From Papilionanthe hookeriana x Papilionanthe teres (Eukaryota > Streptophyta > Magnoliopsida > Asparagales > Orchidaceae), in the NCBI GenBank assembly GCA_022702705.1, contig CM040421.1, forward strand, positions 55,721,740-55,785,739: a stretch of DNA of 64,000 nucleotides. The letters run 5' to 3'. Numbering within the stretch: the stretch's first letter is position 1; every line of letters begins with the position of its first letter. A program made the translations under genes and the position numbers. Positions 1 to 10,796 of the stretch are shown piece by piece. The notes under the pieces are model-generated. The model did no database searches. It was not told the DNA's origin and saw only the letters and a list, made by a program, of their open reading frames with translations.

Positions 1-534
1 CATTCTCAAGATTTATAGTTCACAACATGTTTTAACAATTTACATAGAATGAAAAGTAAACTAATTGCTGATAGTTAATGTTCACTATACAAATTAAGTA
101 AAATACTTAGCAATTCTTATTCCTTCTAACTTAACCATCACAAGGAAGAATAAAAAGATTGCTCAATAACCATGTTTAAAACACCAACGAGATTCATTGA
201 TTCACAGAGAAATCCACTATCAAATTGTTTCAACCTAAAGATAATAGAAAGTACAATGACAAGACTTAGCTTTCCCTCATTTTTAATGACTAGACGATAA
301 ATTAACAGCAATTTCTCTGACTCCTTAAACCTTTGCTCCTATAGAACTCCACCTATCCTATGCTCTGGATGGAGAAAATGGAACACCCGGCAAGCAAAAG
401 TCACAAAGTGTCAACCCAGCATCAACCCTTAGACCTGCAATTCATTGTTATTTGTAGGATTCTTCACTTAGCTTTTATGACTCTTCTGCGCATCTGCACG
501 ATCGCCCACATATGGAGTCCCGAACTGCTGCAAC
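1..534. other. AT-rich intergenic sequence
   Basis: I recognise no gene or repeat here. A 66-codon ATG-initiated frame at 360-560 (+) has no recognisable motif and is probably chance. The stretch leads into the GC-rich palindrome cluster that follows and may belong to the same unidentified repeat. Confidence 0.4.
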
Positions 535-690
535 TCCAAGTTACACTTGCTGGCACCTAGGTTCCGAGCTCTCCATCTTTCTCTGTGGACTGAGTAACGG
601 GCGCCTAAGCGTCCAAAGGTCCGGCGCCTAGACGCCATAGTCGCGGAACTTAAGCACTCACAAGCTGGCGCCTAGGCGCCATAGTCGCTT
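535..690. repeat. GC-rich palindrome cluster (CCTAGGCG type)
   Basis: In otherwise AT-rich DNA there are repeated variants of GGCGCCTAGGCGCC: GGCACCTAGG near 553, GGCGCCTAAGCG near 600, GGCGCCTAGACGCC near 623, and the perfect 14-bp palindrome GGCGCCTAGGCGCC at 667-680. Similar but more decayed motifs recur at about 50890-51040, so this is probably part of a dispersed repeat. The element type is not identified. Confidence 0.5.
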
Positions 691-1189
691 ATTTCCTAAC
701 TACCAAAGTTAATATAACCTTTTTAAATTAACTAAAGTTTTCCTAAAGACTTGATTAATGGACGTGTAACTGTGTAAGCGACAAACAAATAGCCCTTACA
801 GGGTTTTGTTGGGCTTTGTTTGTTTTTGAAGTAATTTTAAACAAAAGGAAATCTCGCCCACTTTTTTACTTGAAGAAATTTAAGTGAAACTATTACTTTT
901 TTAAAAATGGATTAAATTTTGAATTATTATTTTTTTGATGAAGAAATATATCAGTTATAATATTGAGCATACCCTTTTTTTTCTTTTTTTTTACTAATTA
1001 TGCGAGAAATTATTAATAAAATATATTTTTTCACTTTTTTTTTTTTGGCCAACAAATAAAATGTAGTTTATTTAGGAGAGAGTTTGGCTTAGGATATATT
1101 GATCCGAAATTGTCTTAGAGAGAATTTCACTAAAACAATAAGAGACCAATAAAAAGGAGACTACTGTCAAAAAATTTTAGAAAATTTAA
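691..1189. other. T-rich intergenic sequence
   Basis: The stretch is low in complexity, with runs of T at about 967-995 and 1035-1046. I see no coding or repeat structure. Confidence 0.4.
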
Positions 1190-1385
1190 ATTCAAACCAC
1201 ACAATTCTAATGACTTTAAATATCTAAAATAACATTTATGTCCTAAAATTATGCATGAAAAGAATTATTTCACTTTTAAAAAATAAATATTACTAATATT
1301 TTTTACGCGATTTTAAAGATTTTAGTTCTACCTTTAGTTGTTAGATATATAAAAACATTAGAATTGTGTGATCTGTATGTAAAGG
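1190..1385 (+). mobile_element. MITE, family A copy 1
   Basis: Terminal inverted repeats are visible: CACACAATTCTAATG near 1199-1213 and its reverse complement CATTAGAATTGTGTG at 1356-1370. The AT-rich core (GCATGAAAAGAATTATTTCA near 1252) is shared with copies near 27196, 28000, 29336 and 45732 in one orientation or the other. It is a short non-coding TIR element. The superfamily and exact ends are not determined. Confidence 0.55.
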
Positions 1386-2904
1386 TTCTATCTTTGAAAA
1401 AAAAGAAAGATAAGTCAAATCTAATTTTGAGGAAATAAATTTGGGTTGATAGCTGCGAGCAAAGCGAGTTATTGCATCAGGATCGTCACAAGTAAGACTG
1501 TACAAAGAATCCAAGAGATTTAACTCCAATCAACTTGCATGTTGCAGGTCTTTAATTAATGGCCCTATTTTAAACTAGAAAGATGTATACATATATTTCT
1601 ACTTATGATACCCACAATAATTTTAAAATTATGCAAATATCACACTAGGTTGTATGTAAGGCCAAGTCTTTTAAAAATTTATATTAGGTTACACCCTTTA
1701 GATCTCTTAGATCTTTAGGATGGGGCCGATGTAGCGACCCCATCAAAGTTATACATACATGAATACTTTATCCTGAGCACTTAGATACTGATTAGGACAC
1801 TCTCTGTTAGATTTTGTTCTAAGCTAGGACTAGGCTGTAAGGTTGTTTGTCTTCGATAATAATTCTCCTATAATTTCATATGATTTTCTAATGTGATTTT
1901 GTAATGCCAGTTTTATTATGCTCGTGCTCAGCCAAAGGCCCCATATCTATATGAAAAATTCAAAATTAAGAATAAAATATTGTATGCAACACAGTAATGT
2001 AATGTAAAAAATTCAACTCACTATGCCCGGAAAAAAAAAAGAATTATATATGGTCATCCTTATATAGGGATCATTAATCACAGAGATATACACTGTGTAC
2101 ACGGTCGTCTGCTCACACCAATGATCGTATGTAATTTATTTTTCTATACCTGGCTATTAAGCGACCAAATTTAACATCATGTAAATATGGCATCTAGTTT
2201 AGGGAATTAGGCAATTTAAAATGACTCCAAATACTCCCTGAACCCAATTCAATTATTCAAATAGACAACTAACATGACCTAGAAGAATATTAGAGGAATT
2301 TACTTGCGCACTGAATATTTCATGCAAAAGCTGTGATGTGAATAGGATATCAAAGGGTTAGACAATTACATATAAAAATAAGAAGTATTAGATATACAAA
2401 AATTGAAAATTTTTAGTATAAATATATGTAAAAGCAGTATATAAATGAATAGGCTGGACACTAGGCTATGATAACAGCCCATTATTTAAATTGGGCCAGT
2501 TTAGGGACTATTCATGGGCCCCTTTAAATACTAATAATACACATATATTTTTGTGTTATTTTAAATTATTCTATTTCGGAGCTTCTTGGTTGATGGATTG
2601 AGTATAAACATATAATATCTAATGATAGAAGAGTAAAGCAAAAAATTTAAAATATAAATATAATTTATTGACAATAGAATGTAACAACAAGAGACGCATA
2701 TAATTAAAGCCAATTTTTGAAAGGTATATGGAATACTTATTATCTATTTTGCGAAGTAGATACGGTGTTATGAGTACATTTTTTTTTGGTATTTTTATCA
2801 CAACATACATTTTCCAAGAGAGAATAGTGTTGCGTATTTAATTAATTATATGTTGGTTATAATATTGCAAATGTGTTATTTTTCAATTATCAACAAATTA
2901 ATGA
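1386..2904. other. AT-rich intergenic sequence
   Basis: There is no supported gene. Two short minus-strand frames (1341-1529 and 2619-2810) lack recognisable motifs. No clear repeat was found by eye. Confidence 0.4.
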
Positions 2905-2919
2905 AATAAACACACATTG

Positions 2920-3770
2920 CTCAATTTTTGTCCAATTTTGACGTTCTTATTATCATTGGAAAGATGAAAGAATTCTCTACAACTTTTTTTGTTGACTGCT
3001 TTGGTAAATTTTGGCGTACGACTCACGGAAATTACAAACATTCATATTTGGCGGTAAAATATAAATGGGAACCACCCCACAAGGATAATATCATTGCATA
3101 TCACTCAATTCTCGTCTGATTTTGATATTCTTGATATCGATGGAAAGATAACAGAATTATCTACAACTTTCTTGTAGACAGTTTTTGACGAATCTAGGCG
3201 AAAAAATCGCAGCAATTGTGAATGTTCAGATTTTGTGGCAAAATATAAATGCGAACACACCTCGAAAGAGTAAAATCACTGCTCATCGCTCAAATCTTGC
3301 CCAACTTTATCTTTCTTGATATCGTTGGAAAGATGACTGAGTTTTCTAATACTTTCATGTTGATCAATCCTGGTGAATCTCGACATACAACTCGCAAAAT
3401 TTGTAAAGACTCATATTTCGTGGAAAAATATAAATGGGAACTACCTTGCAAGGATAAAATCAGTGCATATCGCTTAGTTCTCGTCTGATTTTGACATTCT
3501 TGATATTGTTGGAAAGATGTCTAAAACTTTTTTCTAGATTGTTCCAATCTCCATGAAAAAATTGTAGCAATTGCTTATATTCAAATTTTGTGGCAAAATA
3601 GGAATGGAAACCCACTCCTAAAGAATAAAATCACCGCTTATCGCTCAAATTTTGCTCGATTTCGATGTTCTTGATATCGTTGAAGAGATGACAAAATTAT
3701 CTACAACTTTCATGTTGACCTCTTCTGACGAATCTCATCGTACAAAACTTGCAAAAATTGCAAAATTAGA
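2920..3770 (+). repeat. dimeric (A-B-A-B-A) tandem repeat array, ~184-bp monomers
   Basis: Five units start near 2920, 3102, 3286, 3470 and 3643, the last truncated. Units 1, 3 and 5 share a form beginning GCTCAAATTTTGCCC. Units 2 and 4 share a form containing CTCGTCTGATTTTGA and a GCAATTG core. Alternating similarity indicates a higher-order repeat of about 368 bp. Short ATG frames inside it (2928-3119 and 3249-3488) are by-products of the repeat. Confidence 0.65.
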
Positions 3771-4449
3771 TCATCCATACAATTATCAAAAACGCATGGA
3801 AAAAAAATTAGCCACTTAATAGGAAAAAAGCTTGCTTGCATTGCTGAGATAATTTTCAAAATAACATCATAGTAAAACAACTGAGATGTTTTCTATAAAG
3901 CAACAATAATATAAATAATACAGAAGTTAGCAAATTTGTAGTAAGTAAAGTTCCATCTAAGATCCCTGCTACGTAAATTCCTCACAGTTATTGACATTCC
4001 ACTCGGTAAGTCTGAGGCGATAAACAAAACAATAAGAAGCAAGCAATATAAGCAGGTTTTCAATTCCATTTATAAAATTCTATATAACGTGGGCTTGCAG
4101 CTTTCGTCCTATTTACTCTACCATTAACAATTTTAATGTTGGAAGGCTGAGAATAGAATAATGTCATTAATGACAGACTTGGGCTTACAAGAAAAATCCA
4201 ACAGGGAAGCAGAAAAATTTGGTTTCAATTTATAAGCATGTAAAATATTAGACATTTCTGCACATTTGCAAAATGAAGGAAATATCCTAGGTTTAAGGTT
4301 GAGCAATTTGAGTATTGAGATGTTCTATTTTTATAAAAACAAGGCCTAAGGTTCAAGGAGTTTCTGAGGAGTAAATCTGAAAATTAAAATATTAATGGCT
4401 GCCTTCTCACCTTCTCGCCATCACTCCAGTTGAGCAATTGCTGTTGATA

Positions 4450-4735
4450 TTTTTGCTGAGATTCATAGGAGCAGTCTTCAAGAAATTTGTAGAGAATTTT
4501 GTCGTCATTCCACCGATATCTAGAACGTTAAAATCGACTGAGAATTGAGTGATATGCAGTGATTTTATCCTGCGGGGTGGTTCTCATTATATTTTGCCAT
4601 GAAATATGAATGTTTACATTTTCTACGAGTTGTGAGTCGAGATAACTAGGAGTGGTCAACAGAAAAAAGTTGTAGTGAGTTCTTTCATCTTTTCAATGAT
4701 ATCAAAGATGCAAGAATTGGGCGATGTATGATTAT
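4450..4735 (-). repeat. inverted copy of the A/B repeat (right arm)
   Basis: Read on the minus strand this gives one A-type unit followed by part of a B-type unit, homologous to the array at 2920-3770. It is shorter than the left arm, so the element is asymmetric. Confidence 0.6.
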
Positions 4736-4759
4736 TCTACTGTAACAGCAAAATTGATT

Positions 4760-4783
4760 TAATATATATATATATATATATAT
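4760..4783. repeat. (TA)n microsatellite
   Basis: A run of alternating A and T of about 22 bp separates the foldback-like element from the LINE. Confidence 0.8.
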
Positions 4784-5128
4784 GGCAAGTTATAAAAGAG
4801 ACTACTGTAGCTTACTTAATCGCGAACAAGCGTGCCGATTGGCTGATTAGGTGGCATGCCAGTCGCCATAATGCTAGACGATTATGTCCGTATTAAATTT
4901 TTCTTATTTTTACCTAATTAATGGATTTAATTATATATGTTACATAATTTGAAATTTGTGTTATGTGGGTGTGTGTATGTGTGTGTCTGTCTATATATGT
5001 ATACATATATGGCTAGGGTTCGGGACTTTCTCTCTGGCATCTATGGCGATTTCCGGGCGTTCGCTGTTCTCGGCGGCAGGTGATCGTGTTATAGGACGAT
5101 CGCTGTTTCCTTTCTCCATTTCGCTTAA

Positions 5129-6172
5129 ATGGAGAGATCCTATGCTGATGCGCTTAATGGATCTTCATCTCTTTCGAATGTGAAGCACTCTTGCTATTTC
5201 CCCCAAGCTTTTCACGAGGCTTGGGAAACCGGAGGAGGTAATTATAGTTTTATCAGAAAGCTTGGTCGAAAAAATGGTAAGCCAGCTCTTTACCTTACTG
5301 ATGAAGAAACAAATATTTTGGCTTCTTCTTGTCGTTTCGCTCTGATTGGGAAATTTCTATATGGCCACCCAAAGCTTGACTCCCTTAAGCTCACTGGCAC
5401 TTGGAAGATAGGGTCTTTGGATGGTAGGCATATATTTATAGATTTAACTAATGATGTTGATTATACCAATATTTTTGCTAGGAAAGTGATAAAAATAGAT
5501 AATCGGTACATGAAGATTCTTAAGTGGAGTGTGGATTTTGATCCTAAAGCTGAATTCCCTGATTACAAATATCATCTTTTCAATCATGAAATACTCTATT
5601 CTCTTGCTAAAGGTTTTGGTCAACCACTGAGGGTGGATAACCCCACTGTGGAGCGCACCAAGCCATCGGATGCTTGTTTTTTGGTGGAACGTGATATCAC
5701 ACAGCCTTACCCAGATGAAGTTTGGATAGGATCTTCCCATAATGGCTACTGGAAAAAGGTTTTGATGGGTTCTCACCCTCCTTATTGCTCTCACTGTGCT
5801 ATGTTTGGGCACCAAAATACCATTTGCTACCGCCTCCACCCCCACCTAAAACCTCCTGTTATTACTAGACGCAAGCCTCCTATAGATGAGACACCCAGCT
5901 TGATTTCTCCCTCCCTACCTCCTCCACAAGATGGCCAACACATTCCTGAGCCTGAATTTGTTGATGTCCAGACTGCTATTGTGACTCCAATGCTTGACAA
6001 TCCTGTGGAGGAGAATACCTCTGTCTTGATTCAGCCAACTTCTCTTTATACCAAAACTTTAGAGAATGTTATTTCCATTCAGGCTGATAACCCCACTGAG
6101 TCGGAGACAATTTTACCAGCTCTTGTTCAAACCCGACCTATTTCACCCTGTGAACGTACCGGTATCTATTGA
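5129..6172 (+). pseudogene. LINE ORF1 protein, N-terminal part (DUF4283-like, zinc knuckle)
   Basis: This 347-codon frame starts at the ATG at 5129. In plant LINEs, ORF1 is the RNA-binding protein that packages the LINE transcript. Residues ~25-200 carry the DUF4283 pattern (LIGKFLYGHPKLDSLK, then W-x-I-x-x-L-D-G-R-H-I-F-I, later ILKWSVDFDP). A CCHC zinc knuckle CSHCAMFGHQNTIC follows at ~218-231. After the knuckle the chain becomes rich in P, T and E, as usual for these proteins. The frame ends at a TGA at 6170, but the same kind of sequence continues in other frames to 6759, so ORF1 is broken by indels. An antisense frame at 5444-5845 is a shadow. Confidence 0.8.
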
Positions 6173-6759
6173 TGATGAGCATAATCTTCAGGTTATGTTT
6201 CCTGGCCCAGATGTGAAGCCGGTGAAGCCGATGAAATTGTTCCCGCACTGGGGTAAGTATTGCAGAAAATGTCATCATTGATAACAATGCTAAGGTTGTT
6301 GAAACCGTTATGGACAATATTTCATTGCCTCAACCCTTTTTTGCTCCTAGTGACCCAACACCTGTTATAAACGATATCAATATGGACAATCTCCATATTC
6401 CTATCCCTGAAAATATAACTCACAACAACCCAGCTGCTGAACCTGATTTCACTATACAATCTGCACCTGTTGGCGACACCCTTCCTAATCCTACATCCCC
6501 TCAGCTATCAGACAGCAGCTCCTCATTTCCTCCAGGTTTTCCTGGAGCCACTGACAATGCTCCAACGGAACATGCTATTGAAACCCTTGAAACTGAATGG
6601 CAAATTCAAAAATCCACTAAGAAAAAACAAAAGAAATCCTTTGAAAAACTACCCCCTAAAACTGAACCTTACTTACTTGAACCTTCTTACTCAGATGGAG
6701 ATCTCTTACCCCCTCCCTCTAGGTCCACTAGGAGAGGAGGGCTAAGGCATCATGTTTAA
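6173..6759 (+). pseudogene. LINE ORF1, C-terminal remainder in shifted frames
   Basis: After the stop at 6172 coding-like sequence continues in a second frame to about 6281, then in a third frame from 6310 to 6759 (149 codons). It is rich in P, N, D and S with a short basic patch (KKKQKK), typical of the low-complexity C-terminus of plant LINE ORF1 proteins. It ends RRGGLRHHV with TAA at 6757-6759. The ORF2 start at 6752 overlaps this end by 8 bp, the tight spacing often seen between LINE ORFs. Confidence 0.65.
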
Positions 6760-7464
6760 TATCTTAATTTGGAACATTAGGGGGTTGAGGACCCCGCCTC
6801 CCTAAAACGTCTTAAGCATCTTTGCAGGGTCTATAAACTTGAAATTTTTGCCATACTGGAACCTTTGGTTACAGTTCATAAAAATAAAATTTTATCTTCT
6901 TTCAAAAATTTTTCTCATTACTGCAATAGTAACAATAAAATTTGGGTTTTCTGGAGAAGAAACATCAACTTAAATATAGTTGAGGATGATAAACAATTTA
7001 TTCTTGCTCACTTTGCTAAAGATGATTACACCAAATTGGATCACTTACATCTATGCTAGCACTATTCTCTCCGATAAAACAAAATTATGGAATCAGCTCA
7101 TTATCATGGGGGATAAAATTACCGATAATTGGTTAGTCGGGGTGATTTCAATATGGTTATGTCACCCTTTGAACGTAAGGGTGGTGCTAGGTTAGACACT
7201 GCTCTTTCCAATAGATTCTGTGATAGTATTTCCCTTGCTGGTCTTTATGATTTGGGTTACACTGGTTCTCCATACACCTGGAGAAGGGGTTTTTTATACC
7301 AGAGACTTGATAGATACTTTGGAAATTCATGCTTTCTTAACTATTTTCATATCAATAGAGTCCAACATTTGAGTTATGTTTTCTCTGATCATAACCCCAT
7401 TTTACTTACTTTAGATTTTCGTAACAAACCTGCTAAAAAACCCTTTAAATTCCTAAATGTCTGA
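6752..7464 (+). pseudogene. LINE ORF2 endonuclease domain (APE-like), frameshifted
   Basis: ORF2 opens at ATG 6752 with NILIWNIRGL, the start of the apurinic-like endonuclease that nicks target DNA in target-primed reverse transcription. A frameshift near 6802 moves the reading frame. ILEPLV, holding the catalytic glutamate, follows near 6855. After further damage at about 7057-7130, GDFNMVMSPFERKGG (metal-binding D and N) and then SDHNPILL (the terminal SDH motif) are read in the frame 7129-7464. All signature motifs are visible but spread over at least three frames, so no functional enzyme is made. Confidence 0.8.
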
Positions 7465-7983
7465 ACTAAACATGAAACTTTTCTTAATTTGGTTAAGCTT
7501 CTTTGGCAGCCCATAAGTTGTGGTAATGCATGGCACATTTTATGGAAGCTGCACAAATCTGTGGCTGCTGGTTTAAGAAGTTGGAATTTCGAGACTTTTG
7601 GCAATCTGCATTTTAAGGTGAAACTTTCCCAACAAGTGGTTGATGAGCTTGAGGCAAATATTCTTTCAAACCCTGCTTTGTTGAACTCACTTACTCAGGC
7701 TCATCAACAGCTTCTTCTCGACATCGGTGTGGAGGAAGATTTTCTAAGACAAAAAGCTCATGATACACACTTTCCGGTTGATGATGCGAAACACTCATTA
7801 TTTTCATGCCACTATTAAAAATAAATTAAAATCCAACACCATCCTTAAGATCATTACTCCTGATGGGAGTATTTTAGATGATCCCGACATCATTGGCTCT
7901 AATCGTCGTCGAGTACTTTACTAAGATATACACCGATACAACTCAAGTTTCTCCTGTAGACTCAACTCTTTTTACCGAGGATT
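7465..7983 (+). pseudogene. LINE ORF2 linker between endonuclease and RT
   Basis: The 109-codon frame at 7489-7818 (WQPISCGNAWHILWKLHKSV..., LNSLTQAHQQLL) matches the poorly conserved helical linker between endonuclease and reverse transcriptase in plant LINEs. It is interrupted before 7489 and after 7818. The remainder to 7983 is damaged linker sequence. Confidence 0.55.
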
Positions 7984-9183
7984 TTGTGCGGTGGCTTCTC
8001 TAAAACTCGTCCGATGTCCCTACTCGGTGAGGAAATTTATAGAGCACTTCAGGAGATAAATCCAAACAAGGCCTCTGGCCCGGATGGTTTTTCTTCTATC
8101 TTCTACACACACTGCTGGGACATTATAAAGGTTGAAATTATTTCAGCCATTCAAAGTTTTTTCCTTGGAGAAAACCCTTGTAAGTATTTCACTGCTGCAA
8201 TGATTGTTCTTATTCCTAAAAACAGTGATAAAACTCATTGGCATAATTTTAGACCTATTTCTCTCACAACGCTTATTTCTAAAATCATTAGCAAGATACT
8301 TGTTGCTAAGTCACGACCTCATCTCTCTCTCATTATATCCCCACAACAATCAGCTTTTATTAAGGGTAGAGAGATCACCGATAATATCTTGTTGGCTCAG
8401 GAGTTAATCAAGGATCTTGATAAAAAATGTAGGGGTGGTAACCTGGTTATCAAGCTTGATATCAAAAAGGCTTTTGACACTATAAATTGGAATTTCATAC
8501 TCAACATTTTCCATGCTAGAGGGTTTTCTGATAGTTTTTGCAATTTAATTAAACGTTGGCTTTGCTGTAATGGTTATAGTGTGCTTGTTAATGGTAATGC
8601 TTATGGCTTTTTCAATGCTACAAGAGGCATTAAACAAGGGGATCCTCTCTCCCCCACTATTTTCATTATTGCATTTGATTATTTTTCTAGGCTTCTTCAT
8701 AAGTATCAAATCTTGCATAGACATACAAATTATGTGCATAAGGCAAATATATTGATATCACATCTTGCATATGCCGATGATGCAATTATTTTTACTAAAG
8801 CCACTAAAGCTGCTATCAAGGCTATGATTCAAATTATGAATGACTTTCAAAATGCTTCGGGTCTCACTTTTAACACAACTAAATGCCAACTTTATTTTGG
8901 TAAATATGTCAAGGCACATATTTCCAACTGGGCTACTGATTTTACCGGTTTCATGCTCTCTCATTTACCTCTCAAGTATTTAGGTGTTAATCTTTTGAGA
9001 GGTAGGAGAAAGCAAACTCAAATGGATGATGTGATTCAGAAGATTAGAACTAGGATTGTTGATTGGAGGAATTCCTATCTCTCTAATGGGGGCAGAATCA
9101 CTCTGTTAACCAGTGTTTTATCAAGTATCCCACTATATGCACTTCAGGTCTTCAATGCTAAGAAATCGCCCTTGCTTCCCTAG
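7984..9183 (+). pseudogene. LINE ORF2 reverse transcriptase domain
   Basis: This 399-codon uninterrupted frame holds the whole non-LTR reverse transcriptase core, which copies the LINE RNA into the nicked target. Motifs in order: ASGPDGF at residues 30-36, LIPK at ~76, FRPISLTT at ~89, SAFIKGREITDNILLAQE at ~123, KLDIKKAFDTINW with the first catalytic Asp at ~157, GIKQGDPLSP at ~215 and the YADD box at 263-266. The thumb region follows (LKYLGV, then WRNSYLSNGGRITLL). All catalytic residues are present. The frame ends at a TAG at 9181 inside the domain tail. The first codons (near 7984) are inside damaged linker, so this ATG is not the native start. Confidence 0.88.
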
Positions 9184-9738
9184 AAAAGTCTGTTTAATAA
9201 ATTTCTTTGGGAGCATTCTGGAGCTAAAAAGCATTGGCTCAGTTGGCATAAGCTTTGTAAACCAAAAAATTCTGGAGGTTTGGGGCTCAGTTGGCATAAG
9301 CTTTGTAAACCAAAAAATTCTGGAGGTTTGGGTTTCAAAGCCCTTCAGCACATTGTTGATATAAATATGTGTAAGTTATGGTTTAAATTCTGTATGGGAA
9401 ACTCACTTTGGGCCATCTTTTTGCTTCAAAAATATTGTATGAAGGCTCATGCTTCTTTAGTAGAATGGAAGAAGGGTGACTCTAAATTATGGAAAGCCAT
9501 TACTAAAGCTCGTGATATTGCTAATAAGTTCATATTTTGGGATTTGGGTGAGGGAAATGTTTCTTTTTGGAAGGAGGATTGGGGGGTTGAAAACCTTAAA
9601 AATATCCAGCATCATCAGGACTTGAATTCTCTTCTTGTAGCTGATCTCACTGTTAGTGGAACCTGTGATGTAGCTAAACTTAAAGAAATAGTGGGAGATG
9701 ACTATGCTATGAGAATAAACACCATTACAAAATCATAA
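9184..9738 (+). pseudogene. LINE ORF2 post-RT segment with in-frame 48-bp duplication
   Basis: From about 9184 the sequence encodes the region after the RT thumb. The phrase WHKLCKPKNSGGLG, a well-known conserved block of plant LINEs, is present twice because 48 bp (16 codons) are tandemly duplicated. The frame 9280-9738 continues into the variable linker (WKAITKARDIA, FWDLGEGNVSFWKEDWG). It is part of the same broken ORF2. Confidence 0.7.
9236..9332 (+). repeat. 48-bp tandem duplication inside LINE ORF2
   Basis: Two copies of a unit beginning CTCAGTTGGCATAAGC lie head to tail with a period of 48 bp (C9238 matches C9286). The copies look identical by eye. The period is a multiple of three, so the reading frame is kept. 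Confidence 0.9.
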
Positions 9739-9748
9739 GGATCTTCCT

Positions 9749-10066
9749 ATGTGGAAGAAGTCTTTAAACTGTTCTTCAAGCAAAATGCTCTATCAAAAAT
9801 TGCATTCATTTCCTAGATGGTGCTGGAGCACTCTCATTTGGAATTCTATATTCACCCCATCAATCTCTTTCTTCCTTTGGAGAATTTTTCACTCACTCCT
9901 TCCTTTGGACGATATCCTTAAACTAAAAGGCTTAAGAATGGCTTCTATTTGCCCCTTATGTAAGGAAAATGAAGAAACTTTTAACCACTTATTCTTCAAT
10001 TGCAATTTTGCTAAGACTGTTTGGCGTGAATTTGGCTTCTCACTTTGGTATGTGCTGGGGCTCTGA
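9749..10066 (+). pseudogene. LINE ORF2 zinc-binding zf-RVT domain
   Basis: The 105-codon frame carries the zf-RVT module found between RT and RNase H in plant L1 LINEs: PSISFFLWRIFHSLLPLDDILKLKG, then CPLCKENEETFNHLFFNCNFAKTVW, where Cys, Cys, His and Cys ligands are in place. It is separated from the preceding segment by a stop and a frame change at about 9738. Confidence 0.75.
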
Positions 10067-10279
10067 GACCTCTATCAAGTCTTATATTCTGTGCTGGAGT
10101 CATTTTAACATTTTGGGGAAGCATTTCAACTCTTTCCCCCTGGTGCTTTTTTTGTTCCTTTGGATGGCTAGGAACAACCATAAATATGAAGATATAGTTG
10201 TTTTACCTATCATTACCTTTTCTAATATTTTAGCCTACTTTACTAGAATTACTAGGGTTCTCACTGTTAATGCAAATCC

Positions 10280-10796
10280 CAGCATTGCCGCTTCCTATTT
10301 TCGGTTAAATGGCGACCACCTCCTCGGGGGTGGTTTAAATTTAACATTGATGGTAGTTGGTCCCCTGCCAATGCTAGTATCGGGGGTGTTTTGAGGAATC
10401 ACCGGGGCGGCTTACAATGTTTTTTTCACTCACCCGTGATTGCCGACAACCCCTCGAGGCCGAGTGTTGGGCTTTTTCTCTCGCCTTAACTACTGCAGTT
10501 GCTTTCTCTATAACTAAGTTTGTTATTGAAACGATTCTTCTCTTCTTTACACCATGCTTAATGAAACATCACCAATACCCCGGAACATTACTCATCTTTT
10601 CAAAGAGCCGAAACATCATATTCCAAAGCACAATTTACGAGTAAATTACGGCTTTATTTTCGGGGAAGGTAATTCTCCTGCAGATCGGTTAGCAAAACTC
10701 AAAGTAAATACCCCTATGGTCGGAACCACTCCACCTAGGCATCTTCTTATTTTACTTAATAGTGATATGTTAGATTTACCTTTCATTAGACGTTAA
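10280..10796 (+). pseudogene. LINE ORF2 RNase H domain, heavily broken
   Basis: Reading across frames, KFNIDGSW near 10333 gives the first RNase H aspartate region, followed by SIGGVLRNHRG. AECWAFSLALTTA near 10459 supplies the conserved glutamate region. NYGFIFGEGNSPADRLAKL near 10645 matches the HRxxN-xxADxLA end, although the usual HVxRExN wording is altered. Plant L1 elements often carry this C-terminal RNase H domain. Frameshifts separate all three blocks. Confidence 0.6.

Larger units (their letters stand above)
2905..4740. mobile_element. foldback-like element with tandem-repeat arms
   Basis: The left arm (about 2920-3770) is a tandem array of ~184-bp units. The right arm (about 4450-4735) carries the same unit in inverted orientation. 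For example, the plus-strand phrases GATATCGTTGGAAAGATGA and AAATATAAATGGGAACCACC are mirrored by imperfect complements at about 4694-4712 and 4575-4600. The arms enclose about 700 bp (3780-4450) with no ORF. Long inverted arms built of tandem repeats are the hallmark of foldback-type DNA transposons, some of which are Mutator-related. The ends are approximate and no target-site duplication was confirmed. Confidence 0.55.

Noticed and set aside
2920..3770. CRISPR-like or centromeric satellite array
   Set aside because: Units are contiguous without unique spacers, only five are present, and an inverted copy flanks a core, which fits a foldback-type transposon better than a satellite block or CRISPR.
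5444..5845. 133-codon antisense frame
   Set aside because: It lies opposite LINE ORF1, whose plus-strand frame has the DUF4283-like domain and zinc knuckle.
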